Shown in pieces: positions 45,422 through 58,691 of a DNA stretch of 64,000 nucleotides. Positions within the stretch are counted from its first letter, which is position 1. The number at the start of each line of letters is the position of its first letter. The position numbers were made by a program, and so were the translations under genes. A model generated the notes under the pieces. That model was not told the DNA's origin, did not search any database, and saw only the letters and a program-made list of their open reading frames with translations. The DNA is from Euryodendron excelsum (Eukaryota > Streptophyta > Magnoliopsida > Ericales > Pentaphylacaceae): the NCBI GenBank assembly GCA_033060915.1, contig CM065378.1, positions 31,632,501-31,696,500 of the forward strand, given 5' to 3'.

Positions 45422-48400
45422 ATGTGGGAATCGATCTGCCTAACGATAGCAGCGACCGCCGGCAACAACATTGGCAAAGTCCTCCAGAAAAAGGGCACTG
45501 TTATTCTACCCCCTCTCTCTTTCAAGCTCAAGGCACGTCCCTTCTCCTATTACTATATCTATATGTACATGTACATACACTTGGACATGTAAACGCATAT
45601 TATATTGATGGGAATTATGTGATATATATGTCTGTGGGTTTATGCTATTATTGTGTTTTTTTATTCTAGTTTGAAAGTTCTTGTTTCCAATTGTGTTTTC
45701 AGATCGCTTGCATTCGTTGATTTTGATTTTTTGTTAATTCAAATGTTGCTGCGGGTTGAATCCAGCAAACAATGAGATTCATTGATTCAAGAGCACTTGC
45801 CAATAGTTTGATGTGATAAGCCATTGTATGATCACAAATGCGTGTCATGTATCAGTTATCCTTAATTTTATTTTTTTATTTTTTTATTTTTTTGGGTTGT
45901 GGGGTTTGTGAAGAGCCTTTTTCCTTTTGAAAAAAAAAAAAAAAAAACATGGTTGGTTGATTGAAATTTGAGATTTGTTGGTTGGCGGTCGACGTTGGAT
46001 GTACACCAAAAATTTGCAGTTGAAAAGATGCCTAATCCAAGATAGGGGAAGCCAGGAAACATGGGATTGATGATTCCATCATTCTTGGTTGTGCATGCAA
46101 GGAGTCTATTATCCAATCATTTTTCAAATTACAATCTGTAGCCACATTGTTATATTGAATCATGATATGCACAAATGAATACTTGCATTTTCTCGATGAT
46201 CTTACCTTCAAGTATTTTATCTGTACACTAACCGTTTTCGAGGTTTTATATCCATGGAATACTTTTAACCAAAAAATAAAATAAAATCCAGAGGTATAGA
46301 TTTTCCAATTTTACCACGCACCAGTGACATAAATGCTGCAAACAAGTTGACATCTTTTAAGGGCTTAATTGGTGTTTTCTATCATGTGACTGATAGCAGA
46401 TGGCCTTAAGTGTAGTAGATATGTCTGTCCAGCTATTAAGTTGGCAACTATTATTTTACAAACACCTTAATGCTTTGAATGACCTAAGTTTTCCTTCATT
46501 GTGTTTGTAGGTGATAAGAGCATATGCTTTCAATAAGGCATGGGTCATAGGTTTTCTAATGGATATATTTGGAGCTGCATTGATGTTGCAGGCATTATCT
46601 CAAGCTCCAGTAAGTGCAGCATCAGCAAGCATATATATACTTCAATTGATGTCTGAATAATCCCTTACACGTCATGATGTTATTATTCCATTTTATTAAC
46701 TTTCATTAGTTGAGAAATACTTCCATTATACTTATTGGGTTTTGAAATGGGAAAGGAGAATGAACTAGCATTCTTAATAATATATGATTTTTTTTTTCAT
46801 CTCCTTGAACTGTATATCTGCATGACCAAGACTTTAAATTGTTCATTGAGAACGCTTTGAAAAGGTTTTATAAAGTTATTGTGTTACTGCAAATTAATTT
46901 GAATTGTCTACAGTTACCCGGGCCTTGTTAGGTGCTTTATAAGGGGAATCGTGATTTTGAATTAGTTTAAGGAGTTGGCTATATTTGGAATTGTAGCCTA
47001 CTTAAGTTCTTGAATCAGTTCGAGTAGTTTAAAGCTTCGCTTTCTTCTTTGCCATCACATTTTTCTAAAGTTGTTCCCATCAAATTAAATAGAATAACCT
47101 TTCCAGATGTCTGGGATGAAGGTATTTAAATATTGATAAAAGGTACATTAAGCTTCCAAATATATGGAGATTACATTGAGGATGTGACTATTGCTATTAT
47201 TTTTTACAATCTGTGGGGATTTGGAACGGGCAATGAAATGGTATACAAAATCTTGAGAAAATGTTATCAAGGTTTTGAATTGTCAATATTGACATTGGTT
47301 CCATGTGGGATCAAGCATCTGTAAATGTATACATAATCAATTCTGTAGTAAACTGCTATATTATGTTTTAAGCAATGCAGGCACAGTGGATTTGGGTAAA
47401 ACATAAGCACATTTTACTTTTCCCTGTGGTTGAAATTGCTTTCCGCGTAGTGAGCAATTGATGATGCTGTTGATTTTGTACCTTTATATCTCCTTGTTAA
47501 TCTCCACAATGAACCCCAGGTGTCTGTCATCCAACCAGTTTCTGGCTGCGGACTTGCTATTCTTTCTGTCTTTTCGCATTTTTACCTGAAGGAGACGATG
47601 AATATTATTGACTGGATGGGGATAGCTTTGGCTGGTATTGGTGCCCTAGGTAAAGGATCTTTACAATTCTCTTCTGAAACTTTTCCTATTTTCCATCCAA
47701 CAACATTATAGTGAGCACTGAAATTCGAAGAGCGTGCTTACACACAATGGGAGCAAGAATGAAGTTAACGTTTAATAAAGTAAAATCTTCTCAGTTTAGT
47801 GTAAACGAGGCTTGAACCAGAATGATCTATGCTGGTATACATGTTCATGAATAGTCAAAGCTGTATAATGAAAACATTTGATTATCATATGATTAATAAT
47901 AGTTTTTGTCCTTAATTTAAGCAGATTTTGATTACTTTATTAGTTAGACAATTTTCTGGAATGTAGATGAGAATGCAGAAATGCCTATAAGCCACTGTCT
48001 GCTATGCTCCTGAGGAATCGGGTAGCACTTACATTATAGGTCGTAATGGCTTGTCCTTCTCTCTACTACCATGTTTTGTTTCTTTGTGCAACCCAGTTTC
48101 TAAAACTACTCTATGTTCTTTCCAATTAAGCCTTCTCTTCTTCAATTGCCTAGTTCTTAGAATTTTGTGGCGGTTGCCTCTTTTATTGTTTCCTAAAAAG
48201 AGCACATAATTTCCTTTTACTGTAGAGTTTCCATCTATTTCCAATGACTTATGATACTTAAGATGGTTCAGAATTTGGGATGTGGACCACCTCTTAAATG
48301 AAATAGCTTAGCTACTAAAATTGATCAGATTGAATTATGAAAACCATGTCTCCTATAGTTCCCCTATTCGGTGATTCAACTCTTGGAATGTGGGGTTGGT

Positions 48401-51400
48401 GTTTGCCATTTGAAGAGAGTCAAGAAGGGTTGGAGGGTGGCTCCTTTGTGCTTGATGTGGTATATTTGGAGGGAACGTAATAGGCGCACGTTTGATTCAT
48501 GGCATTATCAATTCATAGTCTGAAGTTCGCTTTGATGTCTTTTTTTTTCACTTTTGGGCACAATGTGACTTTTCTCAGCCTTAATTTGCTTTTATTGATT
48601 TCTTGGGGATCTTTCATTAGTGCATGATGTTTAGGCTTTTTGTATACTCCTGGTGTACAAAGGCTGCCTTTTGATTAGGCATTTTCTTTAATAAAGTTAT
48701 CTACTTATCAAAAATTATACAGTATATCCTGGCTTTTGTTATACAATTGCCAAGTAATTGCTTGAAAGAAATTTTCAGCTGGTTTCTAAAACTTGACACC
48801 CTGGAGTGTATCATTATTGGTTTGATTTTCATTTTCTTGATTAAGCTAACAAGTGTTAATCTTTCTATGTGCAGGAGTTGGGGCTGGAGGGGAGGAGCAG
48901 AAGGCTTCCTCGATATCTATTTCCCATTTACCTTGGTTGGCGGTTGTTGTTGCATTCTTGTTTGTAGGTATTCTATCCTTTGCATCATCTAATATTAGTA
49001 TATCAGAACATGCTTTTGTCATCTGAATTATTTAAGTGCCTGTATGTTTACGTAAAATCCTATTGATGTCATTGCATTTATCCTTATCGATGGGATGCCT
49101 TACAGCCATGTGCCTACAGCAGTGTTACCTTGATATAAATTTTGGCTGTCAAGTGCCAAGTGTCTAGGTGTCAATGACCCTCTGACATATGGATCTCCTG
49201 GAGTTATGCTGCAGAAAAGGACCCAATTAAAATATAAAAAGAAATGAATTTCTTATTTAAAATCATAGTGAATTATGAATGGGAGTGCTTAATTGTGTTG
49301 TTGAAACTAAAAATCAGTCTCACATCTAACCGCTTGCCCTTTATCATGATTCATGACAGTGATCTTAGATTTGCCTAATGGATACAATTGTCAGTATTTT
49401 CTTCTTATGTCATTAAGATTAAAACTTTGTGTTCTCCCTATGATCTTAGACAGTTGGTTTTTTTTTTTTTTTCTTTTGAATTATCTTGATTGAACATGTC
49501 CAATGGTTTATTAAGGTAGTTATGATCAATTATCTACATTTTGTTTCCTTTGGGGTGAAACTAAACCTTTTGATCCTTGGGTATGATGTAATGTGCATTA
49601 CGGATCAGTAATAATACTTAGTTCATCCGAAAAGTCAAGAATTGTCTACTTTACTAGCATAAAAGTAAAATGTTTCATTCTTATAAAGGATTAGTTACTG
49701 CCACTTGCAATATAGTAATCCCCCCTACATGAGCCTTGCCTTTTGGTTTTTTGGCTCTGGATGGCCTGATTTGAGGGAAGTGCAGTACATTATGAATTCC
49801 CTTTTTTGTTACTGGTTTAGCTACTTGAACTTGGAAGGGTGCATTCTAGGTTTTACTGCCTCTGTTTTCCTATTTTTGGAGTATATCTATACTGTATGTT
49901 TCTACCCATGTTCTATTTTGTTTGCCTTTGTTACTGTTAGAAGGGCTTTGTTTAAGAATTTGCTATTGTGTCTTAAATTTTTAGATATGATTCAAATTTT
50001 AAAGGAAATCTTCTGACTGTAGATACTACTTAACGGTTGGCTTCGCATCTACAGACGTCAGCGAAGAGAACAGGAGCTGGTATATTTTCAATATTATGTT
50101 TTGTTTTATCATATTTATATTGCATCAGTTTTTGAATTTGCCTTTTTATGTTCTGATGTGCTTTTTCCTTGCAGATGCAATCTGAAGTTGTTGAGGAAAT
50201 TATATATGGTTTGGAATCAGGCATTTTATTTGGGTACTGTGTCTCTCTGACTGATTTTACTTTGGAAACTTTTTGAGCCTGTTAATACTTTCTTTCATCT
50301 TTTGGGTTATTGATATAGGTCATTTCAAGAAAATTATTTGTACTAATTATGTTGCTGGTGTAAAAAACTGACATGGACAAAATCTTTAAGGAGAAAAGAG
50401 AAACGACAACAAAATAACAGGTGACATGGATAAGTGATTCAATTTGGAAATTCTATAAGTAATAATGTGATGACACATACTGCTACCACTACACGCTATA
50501 TGAGTGAAGCACCCACTGTTGTTACTTGAGAGACATGATTAGAAATCTTGACAAGAGCCATGTTGCAACTGCTTTCCTGGAAATTGGAAGAAGTCAAAAG
50601 TCTCAAAACAGGTCATTGTGGCAAAGTAGGATACTTTGTGGGCCATTTTTGTTTGGAAAGACATTTCCAAAGATACATGTATAAGCGGTCATAAAGGGAC
50701 TTAGTTTTTGAGTTGGGCTACCTAATTTAGTTTGAGTTGAGCTACCTAATTTATTTTTTAGTTGGGGTACCTAATTGTTTTGCTTATGCTAGTGTGATGT
50801 ACATGTGGAAAATAACTCGTAGACAGATGGCATGCAGGACTAGCTGCTGCTTCTATCTCATTCTTCTTTCTACAAATATTGCATGACTGGTGGCTTTCTC
50901 CTCCTAACTTCATATGCCACAATTCATTGTTTTTTCAAATTTCTTTAGTCAATCTGGAAGAAGGTTTGCAATTTAGCACCACGTCATGTTGTGTGTTTGG
51001 GGGAGACGGGACTTTTACATAGCTAACTAGCATGTTTTAATTGGTCAATCAAAGTTTAAATGAGATGCAAGAAGCTGAAGGTAATTTTTGTGATAAAGCA
51101 TGGTTTTGAGTGACTAAAAATTGCATAGGAAGCCTGTAAACTAAAACAAAATTGTTTAAAAAAATTTTTAGCAGGGAAGCCAAGGTGTTTGGTCTTCCTT
51201 TTAGTTGAAGTGCTGCTTTTTTTCAAATGAATGTATAGATTCATCCCGTGAGATAGCAGGAAATATACTATGCAAATATAGGCTCTTGTTCTAAAGCAAA
51301 GATCTTTCATTTGCTTGTAACTCTTGGCACTTTAGTTGGAATTGAACATGTATAGGAAGCAGATACTGATTTTGAAGCAAAGGGAAAAGGAAAAAATGGA

Positions 51401-52821
51401 AAAAAGGAAAAAATAGCTGCGGCTGCTGTTGGGCTATTATTTGTACTAGCAGTTTTATGTGTTTGTGCCTTGTGGTTTCCTCACATTTTATTTGCATTTT
51501 ATTTTCCTAGTGAGATTGCTGATAAATTCTGATTGCAGGATTGCATCTGTAATTTCAAAGATGGGATTTGTATTCTTGGAGCAGGGCTTCTCCAGGTTGC
51601 TACTTCCTGCGTGCATCTCAATCAGTCTGTGCTGTAGTGGTACAGGATTTTTTTACCAGGTATCCAAATATTTGTTTCATAAAATGACCATCATCAAACG
51701 TAAATGCCTCTTATATTTTTTTGCCTTTTTGCCTTTTCACTCAACTTCTGTTCCTGTTTGACATGTACCAACCATGCCTCATATTTGTTATGGAGTTGGA
51801 TCAGAAAATGGGAACTTCTCCTGCAGCTTGTTTATTTTGGCTATCATATAACTAGACCACTGAACATAGCCTTGTATTCCAACTAGTTGGGGAACCATGA
51901 CAATAACTCAGGCATGTTATTCTTTCACAACAGACAAGGGGCTTGAAGCATGGGAGAGCAATTGTAGTGTCCACGTGCGCTGCGGTGGCATCAATTGTGA
52001 CTGGTGTTCTTGCTGGCATGCTTGCTTTGGGTGAACAATTGCCTTCAGCACCAGTAGCTCGGCTTTTACTTTTGTTGGGATGGTACTCTTAAATCTACTT
52101 CCCCAGTTTCCACTAATAGATAGCTTATGTTGAATCTGAACCGAATATTTATGCGTTGACTTTTGTCTGTGTAATTCAACATTGGTGAAAGGACCATAGG
52201 AGACTGTAGACTGTAGATGCCAGTTGTCATGACAGAATGTTTCAGATTATCCAATGTTGATAATTTTGTCTGGCATATTTTCAAATGACTTGTCTCCGAC
52301 TCAATCAATTAATAAAGGTCTATAGTGCAAATATACATACATCAAAGCAAAAATACACCTACATCAGGAAAGGCCGGCCTACCTCTGCTTCAATAGTTTA
52401 ATGAAAATCTAAATTCCCAAAAAAAAAAAAAACTGGTGATAGTAGTTCCTTCCCATGTTTCCATCTCTGTGCTAGGAATCTTGTACTTGCCCATTTATGA
52501 CTACGAATTTTATGTTGTATGGTATATAGTGGTCCGCATTCAATTAAGCTGCTTGCCATAAAGAAAAAAATTGTTGTTCACTCGGGTATCTCCTATTGCA
52601 GGCTGTTTATAATACTAGGTGTGGTTCTGCTGGTATCTTCAACACAGCTGGTGCGATACCTTCCAAGGCCGTTGCGGCCTTTTAAGCAAGGTGGCGTTGA
52701 TAGGAATCTCGGCCTCAGGAGACATGGGTCACTCCATGCTAGGGATTCAAGTCCGAGTGCTGTCATCCAGACAACCACATTGCATCATTTGTTGTCATCT
52801 CCTACCAAAGAGAAGGCTTGA
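45422..52821 (+). CDS. NIPA9: NIPA-family magnesium transporter, NIPA9-like (At5g11960)
   Basis: Nine coding exons: 45422-45532, 46511-46609, 47520-47649, 48875-48963, 50023-50079, 50175-50233, 51539-51659, 51934-52082 and 52602-52821. They total 1,035 bp and 344 residues, the length I recall for Arabidopsis NIPA9, with continuous phase. The start is [20 protein letters not shown]. Further family text: [67 protein letters not shown] and [20 protein letters not shown]. About nine hydrophobic membrane segments alternate with short loops, and the tail is hydrophilic. NIPA proteins are EamA/DMT-related membrane carriers, reported to move Mg2+ in animals; transport by the plant clade is inferred. 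The first intron uses a GC donor (AAG then GCACGT) with a normal TTTGTAG acceptor. Exon 4 must end at 48963, not 48967, to keep frame. Confidence 0.94.
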
Positions 52822-53830
52822 ATTCAAAATAGTGACAAAGTTTCTGCATATGCTTATATAGCGAGGTTCTCATTAATCATGCTTGAATCTGGAATGAAGC
52901 TGCTATCTGCGCTGTTAAGGCCCAAGGCCAGTTTGTGCAATAGGCCGTCTGCTTACGGGTTTATCTGGAAGGCGTGAAGTTTTTAATATCATTCCTTCGT
53001 GAGATAACCGCTCTTGCAGTTCCCATTAATGTGGTTCTCTTCCCCATATTCATTACAGGATAAACCCTTGAAATTTTTGGGCGCCATTTTTTTTGCCCCC
53101 TTCATGAAGTGCCCTTTTTTTTATGAGTTCTGAAATGTTGAAAAGAGCTGGCAAAATTCGTTTAATACACAGCTAGGGAAGAATGCGGCTTCCGTATTTT
53201 GGAATGGTAAATTACTAAGAATCTTGAATCTGTGGTGGGTTTTTTTGTTTGTTTCAATGTTCTATTCATTTTCCCTTTGATCACAGGACATTTTACTCGT
53301 GTACGATGAGCGAGTATGGTAACCTAAACGATTGTAACAAGGACTATTCTTGAGGGGGAAAAATGGGAGAGGGAGCCTAACCATGTGTTTATAAAGGTCT
53401 ATGGTAACAATTAATTGGGTTAGGTCAGTTGGCTAGTGTCTTGGTTTTTTATTAGGAGGTTAAGAATTTGACTCTGTCAAGTGCAATAGTTGATTGTAAG
53501 AAATTTTTCTGAGTATCATAGTCTGGGTGCGAATGGCTTTTTTTTTTATTGGACCGAGGATGATTAGACAAGATGTTCATAAGCTGGTGCGACACCCCCA
53601 CCCAAAAACAGAAGTTCTATGGTAGCAGTAGGGACCTCTTAGTTGAATATTACAAACCAAGATTGGGAAGGGGGTCCCTCAGCAGTGATAAACCCATGTT
53701 TGTGTCTAATAAACAGTTGGTGCCTTTTTTGGTGTTGCAGTGATGTATTTGGAGAGACCCCATGAAGAGTCAACAGCCATCTCCACCTGTACTCAATTGT
53801 TCATGAAATTACTAGACCTCATCAGGGAGG

Positions 53831-53874
<44 letters not shown>

Positions 53875-56299
53875 TCAACAGCCATCTCAACCTGTACTCG
53901 ATTGTTCATGAAATTACTACACCTTAAAGGTCCACCATAACTCACATCAAACTGCATTAAAAGCTCCCTAAATCAATCCCCTCCAAACATGCAGTCCTGG
54001 CAATCTCAGGGGCATCATAAAATTCTATGTGACTAATCAAGACAGGCCATGTCAAGGTACACAGAGATGTTTGTATACTTGATTTAGACCACACATGTGC
54101 ATGGGAGAAGCTGCAGCTGCCTTGGAAGCTTTGGTCCCTCAAGTAGATGATCCCTAGAGAATCCCATGTGAGTTTCATTTGGCACCCTATGAAATAATTC
54201 CGAGCATATGACATGCTAGGAAAGCTAGAACAGTTGTGCTCCTATGATTAGGGACATCTGTGTTTCCCAGTGGTACTGTAGTGCTATTTATGCCTGCAAG
54301 CTTTAATTAACCAGGCACCAGTGTCTTATGCTGCTTTCATGGCCCTGGTCTGCATCCTGCAAACCATTTGTTGGCTACATTTCGGTTCCATTTTTGTTTT
54401 CCTTTTTTGTGTTCTCGAAATATATATATTTTTTTAGAATTTCTCATTTTTTTGTGTTCTTAGAAGTAAGAAAATGGGACCATCGTTTTTATAAAAATAA
54501 AGTTAGAAAACAACTTTTTCTTGGTTTTCAAAACTAAGGTATTTTTCGAAAATTGTCATGAACAAGTTTGGGAATTGATTTACCAAATGCAGTCTAGTGA
54601 AAATAGTTTTCGGAACATAGTTTTGGCAAATTTGAGAAAACTAAACTAGAAAACAGAAGCCAAAACCAAACTGGAAAGAGTGCCTGAGAGAAGTAGCTCC
54701 AAGAAATATTTTTCACTTTAATGGCCAGCGAAGTTTAAATGCAGAGGAAAGTATTAACAAGGAGTGTAAATGAACTACTTCAACTGAGAGAGACTAAGGA
54801 TAGGGTTCTTCACACCTTTCCCTAAAAACAAGTGAAAATATGTTATACTGCAAGCAATTTGGAATTGTTTTCATGAAGTTGCATGCAAAATTATACTAGC
54901 AACTCGGACTTCTTAGAGATGACTAAAGACTGGAATTGCTTGAAGTTGATAAGAAGGCCATGGCCAAGTAAGCTGCTATTGCCCCTACCTAAGGATGAGA
55001 CTAACCTATTCACTCCAAGGCCTTTATCTCTGGTGGGAGCACTTAGAGGAAAATGACATGATTCAGAAGGAGTTACATAACACCTACTTGAGATGGATCA
55101 ACTAGAGGCAAAGGTAGACAACTCAGTAGGACCTTGTATGTATGATTGAGCTCTTCAGTGGGGGCACTTTGAGAGAAAATAAGGCTAGTCTCATTATCAT
55201 ACCCAACCTGCTGCGAATAGTAGAACAATTTCACATCTCAACTCACCCATCTAATGAGAAGTCATAAATCAGTACCCACTCTTTCAACCTCTAAGAGACG
55301 CAAATTTGCTAGATTGATCAAACAGTGAATGTGTTAAAACCCATCAAACTGGACCATATTAGGAGGATTATATAAAAATAAAGGTGTTTTCCAAACTACA
55401 TACCATAGTAAAGTGAGGGTGCAACATACAAATACCAAGGTCGTAGCTTCTAAGAATAATCTCTCTTCAATTACCATGTACTTGAACCACTTCATTGTGG
55501 GTGGGGGCTATGAGATCAAATTTTCGTCAAATTACCTTTGCCGGTAACAACAACCCGACCCCACCTTTTTAATCATGGAGGGAAAGGAGGCAAGAAAATG
55601 ACACAATAGTTGGGGCAAAATGAGAAGAAACAACAAAAGGTTGCCAAGATGATTCCATTTTCAATTCTCCCAAGGAGAGGTAACAGCTGGACAAGCATCC
55701 TTTAGAATTGAAATTTAGCAGCTAAACTTCTTGAAGTTAAGAAATTGGAAAATAATTTAAACCCTGTTAACAACATTAGCAGTAACAATGGACAATAGCC
55801 TTAGATGAAAAATTGATTAGATTTGCTTGTGAACTTGCAGAGGTTCGGCCGATTAGTTCGCTTGAGTTCCTCAGTGATCCAATAACTTCACTGCAAATTG
55901 TCCGAGATTCAACCTTTTCTAACTTCCAATAGTCACACCAATTAGTAGTAGTAACTAAGATACTTCATTACAGGACCATCTTAAATTGCAATAGAATATT
56001 CGATCCTCAAACCTGACAACCATCAATTTCCATTTCAAATCATCTTTGTGCTTTTATAAGTGGAAACAGCAAGATATGACTAGGGAATAGTATGTTGATT
56101 GGCCATTCCACTATAATCAAATGTTTGTTGTAAAACAGCAAGGCAGATTCTACTAGAACTAAAAACACAAAGAATGACAAGAGTACATAGTAACTCACAA
56201 TATGTGGCCCCATTTGGGCAAAATTCTCAAAAACAACTCAAACTTTGAAGAATCAAATCAGGAATCAATTGAGAGGTAGACCTACCACCAACAAGATAT
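52822..56299. other. Intergenic between convergent NIPA9 and LOG genes
   Basis: Begins with the NIPA9 3' UTR. Contains the duplicated segment at 53767-53924. The remainder, to the LOG stop codon, shows no gene; frames of 60-100 codons have no family resemblance. Confidence 0.5.
53767..53924. repeat. Direct duplication around a (TG)n(AG)n microsatellite
   Basis: GAGTCAACAGCCATCTCCAC.. at 53767-53819 recurs at 53872-53924 with a few changes. Between them is a (TG)n then (AG)n run (about 53831-53873). Confidence 0.85.
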
Positions 56300-58691
56300 T
56301 CATTTCAGATTCTGTTCCCTTGCGTAATTGCCCAGTTGCTCCATCTGCCAGCTTTCATGAGGGGCAACATGGTCATGGGAAGGAGAGTATTGCTGCAAAG
56401 TTAAATGACAGAATTAGAGCCTAGTTTTACAAATGGCTTTCCTTGGTTTCACAAGTCAATTTCAGAGAAGTAAGTTTGGAGCAAAAAATTTTATGGCCTG
56501 GCAAACGGGAATTCACCCATCCCAGATGGTGTTGCAAGCTCCATTAGACATAAGAGTAGAAAGTGAGGACCGGCAAAAGAAAGAGAGGTGAAAAAATGTG
56601 TCTTATGAATCCTATGTACTACAGAAAAAGGCAGGCCACATTACAGGGCATAGAAAATTCCCACATCCCAGCCCATGTGAGCTATTTGATGAAATCCTCC
56701 TTTTAATTTGACAGTATCATTGGATAAGCTTCCTTAAATTCACGTAACTGAAAATTAGACATTTTTCTTTGAAATTCTTACTTGAAAAAGCCGATGAAGT
56801 TGCTTCCATTGTATAGTCCATAGGTGAGAAAGGCACATGCATTAGAGTTACTATTGCTATCTATGGCCAAACATGACTACATGTCCACTACATCAGAAAT
56901 TGATATCTTCCCTGGACAGCCTAAGCCAAACAGGAAAAAAATTAAAAATAAATTAACATAATTAAGTTGGGTCAATACCTCCATCTTTACTAAAAGCTCT
57001 TTGGCAGTTGGAGCAGAAAGGACGATGTGCCTAGCACTTGGCTTGATGAAGCCTTCTTCAACGCCATTATCAAATAACGCAAGCAAAGAGTTATAGTACC
57101 CATCAACATTTAGCAGACCAACCTGTATGGGGAATTACACAGTTACAATGCTAACTAAAATTCACCAATCAGATATCCTTCAGAACATAAATTGATGAGT
57201 CACCGGTTTTTTATGAATTCCGAGTTGTGACCATGTTATCATCTCCAGCAGCTCTTCCATGGTTCCATATCCACCTAAAAACAATTTAAAGTTCATGAAT
57301 ACCCCTGCACAAAGGTATGCAACTATTCTTCCTCCTTGAAAGAACATGGCTTTCCAAATAATTACCAGGGAGAGCAATAAAAGCATCAGCCTCTCTAGCC
57401 ATTTCAGCTTTACGCTCATGCATGTCTGCAACAATTCTAACTTCTCCAACAGTTTCACCAGATATCTGTCAATTTACCTATGTTAATAATTTCCAACATT
57501 AAATTTTATTAGATAATTTCCAACAACACAGACAAATGCGGTACTTCCATCATATACAGAACTAGGAAAACCATTAGAAAGTACCCAGTGACTTATTTTC
57601 CGAAGTTTCTCCTTGTAAGAATTAAGACCACCAATGCAAAACAAGCGAAGTGAGAAAACATAGTTCACTGTACCTTTGTTGTTTGGAAATATAATAACTT
57701 TCATAAACACAAAGGAGAAAGTAACAAAACCAGGGCAAGTTAAGAGTAACACCAAGTATCAAATTAACATCAAATGAGAGCAGCTTCACAAAGCAGTTTG
57801 TCAATCCTAAAGTATTGTGATTGTAAGAATACTTCTCATGTCCTAATGTATGAGAAAACTGCATTGTAACTCGCAATATAATTAAAGTGAGAAGATAGTT
57901 ATACAGATTAAAATCCTGGATACCTCAAGGGGCACAAGAGCTTTTGGAATGACCCTGCATGTTATGAGCATTCAAGAAGTGAGTAAAGCACTATAACATA
58001 ACCAAGAAAGCCTAGTTTAAATCGATCTAACAGGTTAAAAAAAATAAATTCTCTAGTTACCCAAGAACATGGCAACCTCCATCAAACACCCTCTGGGAAA
58101 TCAAACCCATCAACCCAACACTTCCTCCACCATACACCAAATCCATCTTCCTCCTGACCTGAAATCACAAGTCATAAAATGAAATAACAAAACCCACAAA
58201 ATTTTCTGAAACAATCATAGGCAAAAATGGTCTCGTTATCAAAGAGAAGTAACCCACTTCAAAATATCAAACACCCAATTCACAACTCCTGGATATAAAT
58301 GCAGAATCGACGGAGTTTGGAAACCAAATACAGAAAGAACAGTCCCATTGTCAAACTCATGAAACCATTTCAATATAATTAAGCACCACTTCACAACTCC
58401 ACGAAGTAAATATAGGATCATAGAAACTAGAGTTCAATACATCACACCTCAGTTTCACAAATTCAACTAAAGCTCACGTTTTAAGACCAAAAACCAATAA
58501 CTGAAGAAGCAACAAAAGCACTACTGTGAATCAGCAAGGAAAATTCAATCAGAGAGTGTGTGTAGCAAAACAAAACCAACCAGTTCATTCCCCAATTCAA
58601 CAGCAGCATCACTGAAGACGTCTCTATTGCCAGAGTTGCTTCCGCAGAAGACACAGATTCTCTTGAATTTAATACTTGTATTGGCTTCCAT
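56300..58691 (-). CDS. LOG8: Cytokinin riboside 5'-monophosphate phosphoribohydrolase, LOG8-like (At5g11950)
   Basis: Seven coding exons on the minus strand: 58691-58581, 58158-58061, 57954-57924, 57465-57366, 57274-57204, 57122-56979 and 56392-56300. They give 215 residues. The enzyme releases free, active cytokinin bases from riboside monophosphates in one step in the cytosol. Signature residues: [13 protein letters not shown] near the N-terminus, [13 protein letters not shown], the catalytic HERKAEM (Arg98) at 96-102, and [12 protein letters not shown] at 113-124. The PGGYGTxEE motif defines the LOG branch of the lysine-decarboxylase-like fold. The tail [14 protein letters not shown] is typical of the LOG8 subgroup. 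All introns are GT..AG and phases agree. It is convergent with NIPA9. Confidence 0.95.

Noticed and set aside
45043..45592. Several long frames around NIPA9 exon 1
   Set aside because: Generated by the (TA)n(GA)n microsatellite; only the frame starting at 45422 matches a protein family.
48875..48967. Exon 4 of NIPA9 ending at 48967 with donor GTATTC
   Set aside because: It would put a stop just after the junction; ending at 48963 with donor GTAGGT keeps the conserved FLFILLNGWL text.
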